64,000 bases of DNA, from assembly GCA_029258795.1 (NCBI GenBank), contig JAPDKB010000002.1:114822-178821 (forward strand), written 5' to 3'. A program made the translations under genes and the position numbers. Each line of letters begins with the position of its first letter. Within the stretch, counting starts at the first letter, position 1. This DNA comes from an archaeon. Lineage in GTDB: Archaea > EX4484-52 > WAPT01. The notes under the pieces are model-generated. The model saw nothing but the letters and a program-made list of their open reading frames with translations. It did no database searches and was not told where the DNA came from. Shown here one piece after another: positions 8,100-15,427 of this stretch.

Positions 8100-9116
8100 A
8101 TGCAGTGTAAAGACGTAATTCCACCACACGGCCATGGCCTGATGACCAACAATCGACTTATCTTCATCATGTGGGGCAGGGTGCTGTTCGGCAATGATCC
8201 GTTGTATGTTCTGAAGTATGTACCATCCAAAGGGTCAGGAGAAGATGTTCGAATTTTTAATGGTATGCGTTATCTGAAGGTGAGATCACCCATTTACGGC
8301 TACAGCAACATGATCGAAGTTCTCACGAGTGTTTGTCCAAAATATGTCGGCCAATCCCCATATTTTACTAGGAGGGTTGTTTGCATTCCGGAAGAGGACA
8401 TCTCCCGCATTTTCTCGCCCGTCGAGATTGCAGAAAAAATAATCTCTGATCCTCAGGACCCGGTGGAAGAAAAATTTGTAGATTACTGCGAGTTTTTTAG
8501 AGAGCAGATTGGAGGGGGTGTAGGATTCGGCATCACTGCTTCACTTATGTTCGGAATGCACACCACCAAATCTGACATAGATCTGATAATTTACAGCCAA
8601 AACCCGCAGCAGGTCCAGCTGAAAATTTTTGAACTGATTGAAGAAGGGATGGTGTGCACAGCTCTCAGAGAAAACGAAAAGGAGAAGAGAATCGTTGAGA
8701 ACGTGTTTCAGCAGAAGGTGGATGAAAGTTTCATAAAATGGCTTGTGGAGCAAAGAAGATATTACGGCTCATTGAGACATCCGGAGATTGGTGTGGAGTG
8801 CCACCTCATGCTCCTGTCCAAGCAAACTAAGGTGATTGAACACAAGCCATGTGAAGTTAGACGCGTATGCGTTGAGGGAGAGGTGGTGAATGCTGATGAG
8901 ACCTGCTTATCCGCGCCTGAATTTGAAATAAGGTGTGGGAATGAAACTTTCTGGGTGGTGTGCTATCACAGAGGTGGAGAGCTTGTGAAAACAGGTGATA
9001 GAGTTTCATTAGCGGGAGACATGATGAAATTTTCTGATGGCTCAGCATTAATAGCTCTCGTGGACTGGAACGATGACTGGCTCAGGATTTTGAGAACTGA
9101 GCAAAGCTTGCGCTGA
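8100..9116 (+). CDS. predicted nucleotidyltransferase (Pol beta-like core)
   Basis: 338 residues. The middle carries the minimal nucleotidyltransferase pattern: GFGITASLMFG followed by SDIDLIIY, i.e. helix-turn plus the metal-binding D-x-D. The N-terminal about 120 residues (RLIFIMWGRVLFG) resemble an archaeal conserved nucleotidyltransferase-like family, and the C-terminal about 90 residues look like a small beta-barrel. The substrate is unknown. GGTGAGCAT precedes the ATG. It is followed by the tRNA-Ile gene on the same strand. Confidence 0.7.
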   Translation: MQCKDVIPPHGHGLMTNNRLIFIMWGRVLFGNDPLYVLKYVPSKGSGEDVRIFNGMRYLKVRSPIYGYSNMIEVLTSVCPKYVGQSPYFTRRVVCIPEEDISRIFSPVEIAEKIISDPQDPVEEKFVDYCEFFREQIGGGVGFGITASLMFGMHTTKSDIDLIIYSQNPQQVQLKIFELIEEGMVCTALRENEKEKRIVENVFQQKVDESFIKWLVEQRRYYGSLRHPEIGVECHLMLLSKQTKVIEHKPCEVRRVCVEGEVVNADETCLSAPEFEIRCGNETFWVVCYHRGGELVKTGDRVSLAGDMMKFSDGSALIALVDWNDDWLRILRTEQSLR

Positions 9117-9229
9117 GCTTCGGAAAAGAACCCTATGAAATTTTTTAAAATTACCTGCCATACTATACTCACGTTGTTATCGTGTTTTCACGGTCCCGTA
9201 GCTCAGCTGGTTGGAGCGCCGGTCTTATA

Positions 9230-9276
9230 TGACCGCGGGAGCTAAAAATAACGGCTGTTGCTCCCGTGTCTAGGCC
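9230..9276 (+). other. tRNA-Ile intron 1 (anticodon loop, 37/38)
   Basis: 47 nt with an internal CGGGAGC / GCTCCCG stem. The boundaries follow from restoring a 7-nt anticodon loop and may be off by a base. Confidence 0.8.
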
Positions 9277-9298
9277 AGCCGGAGGTCGGGGGTTCGAA

Positions 9299-9337
9299 AG
9301 CCATCTAGAGAAACTGGAAAGAGAATATGGCAGAAAA
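9299..9337 (+). other. tRNA-Ile intron 2 (T loop, about 59/60)
   Basis: 39 nt interrupting the T loop. GCCAT and ATGGC near its ends can pair to form the intron stem. The T-stem 3' strand CCCCC and acceptor strand resume only after it. Confidence 0.82.
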
Positions 9338-9413
9338 TCCCCCCGGGACCATCCTTATTCTGCCCGCATTGATATCCTAAGATTCTTAAAATTTGGAGTA
9401 TTATACTCACTAT

Positions 9414-10466
9414 ATGATAGTTACAGATGATGCGAAAGTATTGAAAGTTGAGGGGCACCAGCGGCATGGATATTTGATCGTTGGTGCTAAAATTTCTCCC
9501 GATATGAAGAAATACTTGGAAACGAAAGGAGAGGCAGGATACAAACCGGCTGTCAGCTTCTCTTTAAGAAGCAAGCTGGCCAGATGCGGTGCTGATGCTC
9601 GGCTATCGGGGTGGGAAATTCATGAGGACCTTCTCATGGGCAAACTGGAATATATCAATAGGGGATTGCCAATTGAATATCGTCCGGGAGATGAGATAGG
9701 GAGGTTCTTCGGATACCATCAGAAGGAAGCTTTGAGAGGGCAAGAACTGTATGATATGGTACGTAAATGGACTCCGCAAGAGAGTGTCAGAATGAATCCT
9801 GAGGAATGGAACGAGTTTAGGGATTCCACAATAGCGCTGGAACTCCAACCCTACAAGGTATATGAGGTTAGGAAATCAAAAGAACCAGTGAGAGCACCAT
9901 ATATAATCGATAGCAACGAGCTTTATCTGAAGATTAAGGAAGTAACGCCAGAAGAGGTCGTTGAGGAGCTGCCTTTCGAATCAAAAGAGCGGATGTTATC
10001 GCAGATGATGGAGGATAAGTCCCTTAAGGACACACTGTTCTGGGAGTGGCTTGCCATACAGCTATCCAAGAATGGCTTCTGTGTTGTGGAAAGCGTGGCT
10101 GAGATCGAGATTCCCGAAGGACATTATGGTCTGATACCAAGAAGGACTTCACTCTGGGGCAGCACCAATCAAGCATCTTCAGTCATAGTTGATCCTGCTC
10201 CCAAGTTTCAGGGCAAGCTACTCTATGAGATCGTTTCGGGCACGCCGGGAGAGCATCTCTCTCCAAAACGCTACGGATACCTGCGCATCTATCCAGATAC
10301 GCTCTCCCACACAGAAGAGCGCTACAGACCGGAAAAGCCGGAGAAGATGGAAACAAGGAGGGAAAGGAAGGAGAGAATGACGACCATCTCCACAGGCGTG
10401 GCAGCATGTCCATGGCGTGGAAGATGTGAGGAGGAATCAGTTGAGGAAATTCTGGGAATGATATAG
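9414..10466 (+). CDS. dUTPase/dCTP-deaminase-fold protein, long version
   Basis: 350 residues from the ATG of MIVTDDAKVL; the track begins at a TTG seven codons earlier. The C-terminal third contains IPEGHYGLIPRRTSLWGS and VDPAPKFQGKLLYEIV, matching the dUTPase/Dcd pattern (hydrophobic-G-Arg/Ser motif, then V-D-P-x-(F/Y)-x-G-x-L). Such enzymes hydrolyse dUTP or deaminate dCTP as trimers. The first about 200 residues and the basic C-terminal tail (RRERKERM) are not part of that core and are unrecognised, so the substrate is uncertain. It is transcribed towards orc1/cdc6. Confidence 0.6.
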   Translation: MIVTDDAKVLKVEGHQRHGYLIVGAKISPDMKKYLETKGEAGYKPAVSFSLRSKLARCGADARLSGWEIHEDLLMGKLEYINRGLPIEYRPGDEIGRFFGYHQKEALRGQELYDMVRKWTPQESVRMNPEEWNEFRDSTIALELQPYKVYEVRKSKEPVRAPYIIDSNELYLKIKEVTPEEVVEELPFESKERMLSQMMEDKSLKDTLFWEWLAIQLSKNGFCVVESVAEIEIPEGHYGLIPRRTSLWGSTNQASSVIVDPAPKFQGKLLYEIVSGTPGEHLSPKRYGYLRIYPDTLSHTEERYRPEKPEKMETRRERKERMTTISTGVAACPWRGRCEEESVEEILGMI

Positions 10467-10510
10467 CTTATGATTATGTTTTATACTTTTTCTCATCCAA
10501 AAATTCTCAC

Positions 10511-11521
10511 ATGGTTGATGATGGAGGCATCATTATTAAGGAAGAGGTGTTCGAGGAAGCTTATATACCATCCCGAATGCTTCACCGGGAGGGGCAAATT
10601 CGGGAAGTGGCGAGATGTCTTGAGCCGGTGGTGGAAGGAAGAAGAGCGCTCAACCTGTTTCTTTATGGTCCGCCGGGCACGGGTAAAACCACCCTTGTGA
10701 AATACATGTTCGATGATCTCTCATCAAGAAGCATGAAGTTCAAGCCGATCTACATAAACTGCTGGGAGCGCAACAGCAAGCATGCTGTAGCATCGGCATT
10801 GCTGAGCAGCGTTGACCCTCTGGCTCCACTCAAGAGAACTCCGGCTGAATTGCTTGAGGACTTTCTCGGGAGTGTGGAGAGAAAGGAGTACAACGTTGTT
10901 GTGTGTCTGGACGAGGTGGACAGAATGGAGGATAAGGACATGCTCTATGATCTCTCTCGAGCCGGGATAGGGCTTGTGCTCGTCTCCAACGATCCCTACG
11001 CGCTCGTTGACCTTGACCCGCGCATAAAGAGCTCCCTCTTTCTCAACTTCGTGGAATTCCCGAAGTACAGGCCGGACGAGCTCGTTGACATTCTTAAGGA
11101 CAGGGCTGAAATCGGACTGAGACCGGGAGCCATAGAGCCCCATTTGCTGCGGGTCATAGCTGTGAGTGCTGAAGGGGATGCACGGGTTGCCATAGCCACG
11201 CTGAGGAACGCTGCCAAGCTTGCTGAAAGCAGAGGAGCAAGCAAGATAGAAAAGGATGATGTGATGCAGTCCGTTAAGGCAGCCAGAAAGCTCAAGGTGC
11301 AGCAGATATTAAGCACGCTGAATGAAGAAATGCGGCTCCTTTATTCAATTGTGGAGGAGCACGGCGAGATAAGCTCAGCGGAGCTTTACCAGATTTACAG
11401 GGAGCGCAGCAAGAAGCCGGTGGCTGAGAGAACCTACCGAAATTACATGGACAGGCTGGTTGAGCTGAAGCTTGTGAAAGCTGAGGGAGATGTGAGGTGG
11501 AGGAGGTATAAGGTAGTGTGA
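10511..11521 (+). CDS. cdc6: Orc1/Cdc6 replication initiator
   Basis: 336 residues. An AAA+ ATPase domain has Walker A YGPPGTGKTT (about 53-62), Walker B VVCLDEVDRM (about 115), sensor 1 region VLVSNDP and an arginine-finger region DPRIKSSLF. A lid (EGDARVAIATLRNAA) follows, then a C-terminal winged helix (SSAELYQIYRER...RTYRNYMDRLVELKLV). It binds origins and loads MCM. It is on the short side; many archaeal homologues are about 380-420 residues. A TATA-like TTTTATACTT lies just upstream. The repeat-rich gap at 7.65-8.1 kb is the nearest origin candidate. Confidence 0.95.
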   Translation: MVDDGGIIIKEEVFEEAYIPSRMLHREGQIREVARCLEPVVEGRRALNLFLYGPPGTGKTTLVKYMFDDLSSRSMKFKPIYINCWERNSKHAVASALLSSVDPLAPLKRTPAELLEDFLGSVERKEYNVVVCLDEVDRMEDKDMLYDLSRAGIGLVLVSNDPYALVDLDPRIKSSLFLNFVEFPKYRPDELVDILKDRAEIGLRPGAIEPHLLRVIAVSAEGDARVAIATLRNAAKLAESRGASKIEKDDVMQSVKAARKLKVQQILSTLNEEMRLLYSIVEEHGEISSAELYQIYRERSKKPVAERTYRNYMDRLVELKLVKAEGDVRWRRYKVV

Positions 11522-11535
11522 GAATAGGAACAACT

Positions 11536-11979
11536 TCAAGTCAATCCATACTCTTTTAGAAAGGTCTTGATTTCCTCCTCCCTCTTCATCAAATTCTCCA
11601 CCGGCAGAAACAGCGGCTCCAGCTTTTCTATTTCCTCCCAGCTTTTCCACTCCCATCCCTCACATTTCTCTGGCTCCATGACTTTTGGCTCACCACTTTT
11701 CCATCTTGCGATCATCCAGACGGTTATGTAGTGCTTACCCTCCTTCTCAAACACGTCGTTGGTGGCTGTCAGAAACCTGATGTCAGCGATCTCTACTCCA
11801 GCTTCCTCTCTAACCTCTCTTCTCGCACATTCCTCAAAACTCTCTCCAAATTCCAAATGCCCTCCGGGCGTGTGCCACGTGCCATGGCCATGGCTTGTGG
11901 ATTTCCTTTTACCAATCAAGAGCTTTCCGTCCTTAACGACTATAACCGCAACACCAACTCTTGGCCTGTCTCCTGACAT
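11536..11979 (-). CDS. NUDIX hydrolase
   Basis: 147 residues from ATG at MSGDRPRVG (the track starts at a TTG seven codons upstream). The Nudix box reads GGHLEFGESFEECARREVREEAG (spanning about residues 40-62), with a nucleotide-pyrophosphatase-like N-terminus VGVAVIVVKDGKLLIGKRK. The family hydrolyses nucleoside diphosphates linked to another moiety. The HGHGTWHTPGGHLEFGE context resembles MutT-like/ADP-ribose members, but the substrate is not predictable. It converges with orc1/cdc6, with 14 nt between stops. Confidence 0.93.
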   Translation of the reverse strand: MSGDRPRVGVAVIVVKDGKLLIGKRKSTSHGHGTWHTPGGHLEFGESFEECARREVREEAGVEIADIRFLTATNDVFEKEGKHYITVWMIARWKSGEPKVMEPEKCEGWEWKSWEEIEKLEPLFLPVENLMKREEEIKTFLKEYGLT

Positions 11980-12046
11980 TAATTCTGACTGGAAACTCAA
12001 AAGTTAAATGTTTAAAAAGCCCACCGAACTTCTAGGAGGTGGTGTC

Positions 12047-12274
12047 ATGGAAAATGAAAAAATCCTCGAAGCGCTGAAGGATCTGATCTGGATAAATGCG
12101 GTCATAGCCACCGAAATAATCCGGGTGGTGGAGAACACGAAAGCTGCTCTTGGTTCTGATGTGCCAGCAAGCTGTAAAGATGAGCACAGGCAGATACTCC
12201 AGAAGGTTATAGAGCTGGCGGAGAAATGGAGGAAAGAAGATATTTTGAGGGAGCACAATCTCAAACATCCTTGA
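12047..12274 (+). CDS. small helical protein, unknown function
   Basis: 75 residues starting MENEKILEALKD behind a strong AGGAGGTGGTG Shine-Dalgarno sequence, which fixes the start inside the longer track ORF. It is predicted almost entirely helical and charged; EIIRVVENTKAAL and QILQKVIELAEKW look like an amphipathic helical hairpin. No family recognised. It diverges from the NUDIX gene and converges with lplB. Confidence 0.65.
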   Translation: MENEKILEALKDLIWINAVIATEIIRVVENTKAALGSDVPASCKDEHRQILQKVIELAEKWRKEDILREHNLKHP

Positions 12275-12280
12275 TCCGAG

Positions 12281-12568
12281 CTATTTAAGCACTTCCCTCA
12301 CCACATCAACAAAATCCTGTACGGAAGCGCCCACAACAACAACATCCGTAGAAGAGAACCACTTTTCAACAGCTTTTCCGACCTCGCTTACGTTCACCCC
12401 TTTGAGAAAGTTCTCCAGCTCCACTATTTTCTCTTCAGGATGCATGAAGAAATCTCCGGTTATCCTGATATCCTCGATCTTGTCGTCATCAACAACAACC
12501 CTAACCCTTATTAGTTTACCTCCAGCAACCTTTTTCTCAGCTCTTTTTTCTACCTCCAAAAGTTCCAC
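12281..12568 (-). CDS. lplB: lipoate-protein ligase accessory subunit (LplB-type)
   Basis: 95 residues matching the C-terminal domain of bacterial LplA, which in several archaea is a separate subunit needed for lipoyl-AMP formation. Typical features are KVAGGKLIRVRVVVDDDKIEDIRITGDFF and a following helical EKIVELENFLKG. It starts at a GTG within the last codons of lplA (19-nt overlap), so the pair is translationally coupled. This is the last gene of the lipoyl/thiol operon. Confidence 0.88.
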   Translation of the reverse strand: MELLEVEKRAEKKVAGGKLIRVRVVVDDDKIEDIRITGDFFMHPEEKIVELENFLKGVNVSEVGKAVEKWFSSTDVVVVGASVQDFVDVVREVLK

Positions 12569-13332
12569 CCCCGTGTTGAGTACTTTTCGTTATAGAGCTT
12601 CTCAGCAAGCTCCAGCTCGTAAGGAGTGAGCTTTCCATCCACGAACCTGACTCCAAGCACATCTTCAAACGATTCTCTCATCAAGCTTGAAAATTCATCG
12701 AAGGACGGCACGTAGCCCAACTGCTCTTTTACCGTGGTCACCACCCTTTTAAGATCATCCACAACCTTGTCCTTAAGCTTTTCCCTGCTTATTTTCAGCA
12801 CGTTGAGCATCGTATCAACATCGAAATCCAGCAGAATGGTGCCGTGCTGAAACACCACACCTTTCTTGCGGGTTTGTGCGTTGCCCGAGATTTTTCTGCC
12901 CGCAACCACCACATCGTTCACGGGCCTGAACGAAGCATCCATACCCAGCTTTTTGAGCGCATCGATTATCGGCTGACACAACACCCCGTATGATGTAACG
13001 ATATCCCTCAGCTCGGGCATGAAGTTCTCCGGAATAATGATCGAATAGTTCAGCTCGCCTTCCGGATACTTGTACACGGCTCCACCCCCCGTCATCCTTC
13101 TGAAGATTCTTATGCTGTGCTGCACACAGTACTCCACATTCACCTCCTCCTCCACACTCTGAAAGAATCCGATTGCTACAGCCCTTTCCGGCCACGGATG
13201 AATGTAGAGGGAAGGCATGCTTTTGCCTTCGGCAACAGCAATCATCACAGCTTCATCTACAGCCATCTGATGGTACGAATCCTTTATTTCCGGCAGCTCC
13301 ACAAATCTGAAGGACGGCAAAGCCATACACAT
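12550..13332 (-). CDS. lplA: lipoate-protein ligase A catalytic subunit
   Basis: 260 residues of the biotin/lipoate-ligase fold. Diagnostic motif RRMTGGGAVYKYPEGELNYS (about 78-97) binds lipoate; NDVVVAGRKISGNAQTRKKG and FQHGTILLDFD follow. It activates lipoate with ATP and transfers it to a lysine of the acceptor, presumably the GcvH-like protein of the same operon. Its ATG overlaps the TGA of the upstream flavoprotein gene (ATGA), which fixes the start at 13332. The separate LplB subunit follows, as in Thermoplasma-type bipartite ligases. Confidence 0.94.
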   Translation of the reverse strand: MCMALPSFRFVELPEIKDSYHQMAVDEAVMIAVAEGKSMPSLYIHPWPERAVAIGFFQSVEEEVNVEYCVQHSIRIFRRMTGGGAVYKYPEGELNYSIIIPENFMPELRDIVTSYGVLCQPIIDALKKLGMDASFRPVNDVVVAGRKISGNAQTRKKGVVFQHGTILLDFDVDTMLNVLKISREKLKDKVVDDLKRVVTTVKEQLGYVPSFDEFSSLMRESFEDVLGVRFVDGKLTPYELELAEKLYNEKYSTRGWNFWR

Positions 13333-14663
13333 CACTTCAGTTCAAGCTTCTTTCTGCATGCCATTGCAAGTTTTTCCACTATGTGGAACACGTCCGAAAC
13401 GAGCGGGTGGTAGTTGAACATGTACTCCTCCACATCGTAAACGCTGGCTCTGTTTCTTATCATCACACTAGCAAGATTCAGCAGTTCCGGAATGACCATG
13501 CTTCTTCCCGCTGCCTGTAGGCCGAGAAGCTTACCATCTTTACCAGAGCACACGAGCTTTACCACCTCCCTACCCTTACCGCGTGTCGTTGAACTTACCA
13601 CATAATCGAAATGTGCTCTGGCATCTTTCTCCGTGAGACCGCACCCACCAAAATAAAACCCGTCAAGCACGCTTATCCAGTTCTCCAAGAAGCCCGCATA
13701 TTTCACGCTTTTCTCTCCACCGATTATTCTTGCAAGCATCATGGCTTGTTTTGCTGCAGATGGTGCAAATTTTGAGAGCGCACGTTTGCCAGTGAGAAAA
13801 TGCGTAACCTCGGCACAGTCCCCGCATGCGTAAACAGAAGGGATATTCGTGCGGAACTTATCATCAACAATTATCCCCACATCACATTCTATACCCGCCT
13901 TTCTAACCATTTCCAGATCGGGAACGAAGCCGGTGCAGTTAACTGCAAAATCAACCTTCAGCTTCTTCCCTCCTTCAAGCAAGACACTCCCATCCTTTAT
14001 CCCCAGAACCCTCACACCCGTTACGACCTCCACACCCCCTCTAACCTTTTCTTCCACAACTTCCGCAATATTACTATCGAGCAAAGCGGGCAATATCGTG
14101 GGCTGAGCTTCAACCATCACAACTTTCAGTCCCCTCTTCTTCAGAGCCTCGCTCACCTCAAGTCCGATGAGACCGCTCCCAATGATTGCAACACTCTCGC
14201 TGTTACCAGCAAGTTCAATGATCCTGTCCGCATCCCTGACATTCTGAAGTTTGGTTAGAGGAACGGAACCATCGTGCTGGAGCTTTATCTTCGGCTTGGT
14301 GGCTCCGACACAGAGACAAAGAACGTCGTAACCTATTTCTCTATTCTTGCCATCGCTTTCTTCCGTTTCCACCTTAACGATCTTCTCCCCAACGTCTATT
14401 TCTCTCAACTTCGATCCCAGCGCAACCTCAATTCCCTTCGAATTTATATCCTCCACTCCAAATCTGAAGAGATCTTTTCTGCTAACCTCTCCGGCTATAT
14501 AATACGGAAGAAGGCAGGGCGAAAAGCCTATCTCATTACGCTCATTCACCAGCGTAACCTCAAACTTTCCCCGCTTGGCAAGCTCCAGAGCAAGGGTTAT
14601 CCCCGCAACACCCGCGCCAATAACCACAACCCTTTTCCTGCTGAAGTTATCATCCCTTCGCAT
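13332..14663 (-). CDS. FAD/NAD(P)-dependent disulfide reductase-like flavoprotein
   Basis: 443 residues from ATG at MRRDDNFSRK, chosen because a GGAAAGGAAA site precedes it and it overlaps the ahpD-like stop. An FAD Rossmann motif VVVIGAGVAGITLALEL (about 12-28) is followed by a single redox Cys50 in FSPCLLPYY, as in CoA-disulfide reductase/NADH oxidase-type enzymes rather than the CxxxxC of lipoamide dehydrogenase. The NAD-binding AIIGSGLIGLEVSEAL (about 160), a second FAD motif VYACGDCAEV and a dimerisation domain ending in NYHPLVSDVF follow. Context suggests it feeds electrons from NAD(P)H to the lipoyl protein or AhpD (inference). Confidence 0.9.
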   Translation of the reverse strand: MRRDDNFSRKRVVVIGAGVAGITLALELAKRGKFEVTLVNERNEIGFSPCLLPYYIAGEVSRKDLFRFGVEDINSKGIEVALGSKLREIDVGEKIVKVETEESDGKNREIGYDVLCLCVGATKPKIKLQHDGSVPLTKLQNVRDADRIIELAGNSESVAIIGSGLIGLEVSEALKKRGLKVVMVEAQPTILPALLDSNIAEVVEEKVRGGVEVVTGVRVLGIKDGSVLLEGGKKLKVDFAVNCTGFVPDLEMVRKAGIECDVGIIVDDKFRTNIPSVYACGDCAEVTHFLTGKRALSKFAPSAAKQAMMLARIIGGEKSVKYAGFLENWISVLDGFYFGGCGLTEKDARAHFDYVVSSTTRGKGREVVKLVCSGKDGKLLGLQAAGRSMVIPELLNLASVMIRNRASVYDVEEYMFNYHPLVSDVFHIVEKLAMACRKKLELK

Positions 14664-15009
14664 AATTTCCTTTCCCCTCGAATTCATTGAGCGCTTCCAT
14701 GACATGCTGCAAGTACATCAGCGCTGGACCACCGCCCATCAACACGGCAACCCATGCCGCCTCCAGAATCTCTGCTCTCGTTGCACCGGCGTCCATTGCG
14801 TTCTTAACGTGCAGAACTATGCACGACTTGCACTGCGATTTCACGGCAAGCGCTACGGATATGAGTTCCTTCACCTTTTTTGAAAGTACGCCATCCTTCT
14901 CGCACACCTCCAGCAAATTCTGAAATGCTTCCCAGTGCTCAGCGTTTTCTTTCCCTATCAATCCGATGTTTCTGATAATCTTTCTCATGAGATCTTCATA
15001 CTCTCCCAT
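14650..15009 (-). CDS. AhpD-like carboxymuconolactone decarboxylase family protein
   Basis: 119 residues from ATG at MGEYEDLMRK with a GAGGTGG site upstream. All-helical AhpD fold with the redox motif SQCKSCIVLHVKNAMDAG: Cys60, Cys63 and His67, the C-x2-C-x3-H pattern of alkylhydroperoxidase D. In mycobacteria AhpD is reduced by a lipoyl protein and passes electrons to a peroxiredoxin. Here the lipoyl protein gene is the next one upstream, which suggests an equivalent role. The stop overlaps the flavoprotein start by 14 nt. Confidence 0.92.
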   Translation of the reverse strand: MGEYEDLMRKIIRNIGLIGKENAEHWEAFQNLLEVCEKDGVLSKKVKELISVALAVKSQCKSCIVLHVKNAMDAGATRAEILEAAWVAVLMGGGPALMYLQHVMEALNEFEGKGNYAKG

Positions 15010-15031
15010 TGCAACCACCTCAATTCGATAC

Positions 15032-15427
15032 TCACCCTTCAGCGAGCATTCTTCTTTTTTCTTCCGCAGTATGAAGCGCTTTCAGCTCCCCCTCATTCTC
15101 AAGCTTAACCTTCATTATCCAGCTTCCATATGGATCGTGGTTTATGCGCGAGGGCTCGTCAAACAGCTCCTCATTGACATCAACTATCTCTCCGCTTACA
15201 GGGCTTGAAATATGCCCGCTCCACTTTATCGCTTCAAGCGAAACGTACACATCACCTTTTTTTATCCTTTTTCCTTTTTCCGGCAGTTTTACGAACACAA
15301 ACTCATCAACTTTTTTCACCGCCGGCTCAATTAATCCGACGCTAACAACACCATCTTTCTCAACCTTCACCCACGAGTACTCATCATCGTAGAGCAGGTC
15401 TTCGGGCAGGTTGAACTCTCCGCTCAT
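15032..15427 (-). CDS. gcvH: GcvH-like lipoyl carrier protein
   Basis: 131 residues. It matches glycine cleavage H protein: YDDEYSWVKVEKDGVVSVGL at the N-terminus, KGDVYVSLEAIKWSGHISSP with the candidate lipoyl Lys68, then PVSGEIVDVNEEL. The canonical ESVKA is replaced by EAIKW. No P, T or L protein genes are in the window, so it probably acts as a lipoyl redox shuttle rather than in glycine cleavage (inference). Its ATG overlaps the TGA of the Trx-CcdA gene (ATGA), giving translational coupling; a GTG one codon earlier is possible. Confidence 0.93.
   Translation of the reverse strand: MSGEFNLPEDLLYDDEYSWVKVEKDGVVSVGLIEPAVKKVDEFVFVKLPEKGKRIKKGDVYVSLEAIKWSGHISSPVSGEIVDVNEELFDEPSRINHDPYGSWIMKVKLENEGELKALHTAEEKRRMLAEG

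Larger units (their letters stand above)
9192..9351 (+). tRNA. tRNA-Ile(UAU) with two introns
   Basis: The acceptor arms GGTCCCG (9192-9198) and CGGGACC (9344-9350) pair perfectly, with discriminator A at 9351 and no encoded CCA. The D arm is GCTC/GAGC. The anticodon stem CCGGT (9219-9223) pairs with GCCGG (9278-9282) once a 47-nt intron is removed at the usual 37/38 site, giving loop CTTATAA and anticodon UAU. The T arm GGGGG-TTCGAA-T-CCCCC requires removal of a second, 39-nt intron inside the T loop after position 59. UAU is an unusual way to read AUA in archaea, where an agmatidine-modified CAU tRNA is normal. Confidence 0.9.

Noticed and set aside
14274-14690. Plus-strand 138-aa ORF over the flavoprotein gene
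   Set aside because: Antisense shadow with no motif; the minus strand encodes clear FAD/NAD motifs.
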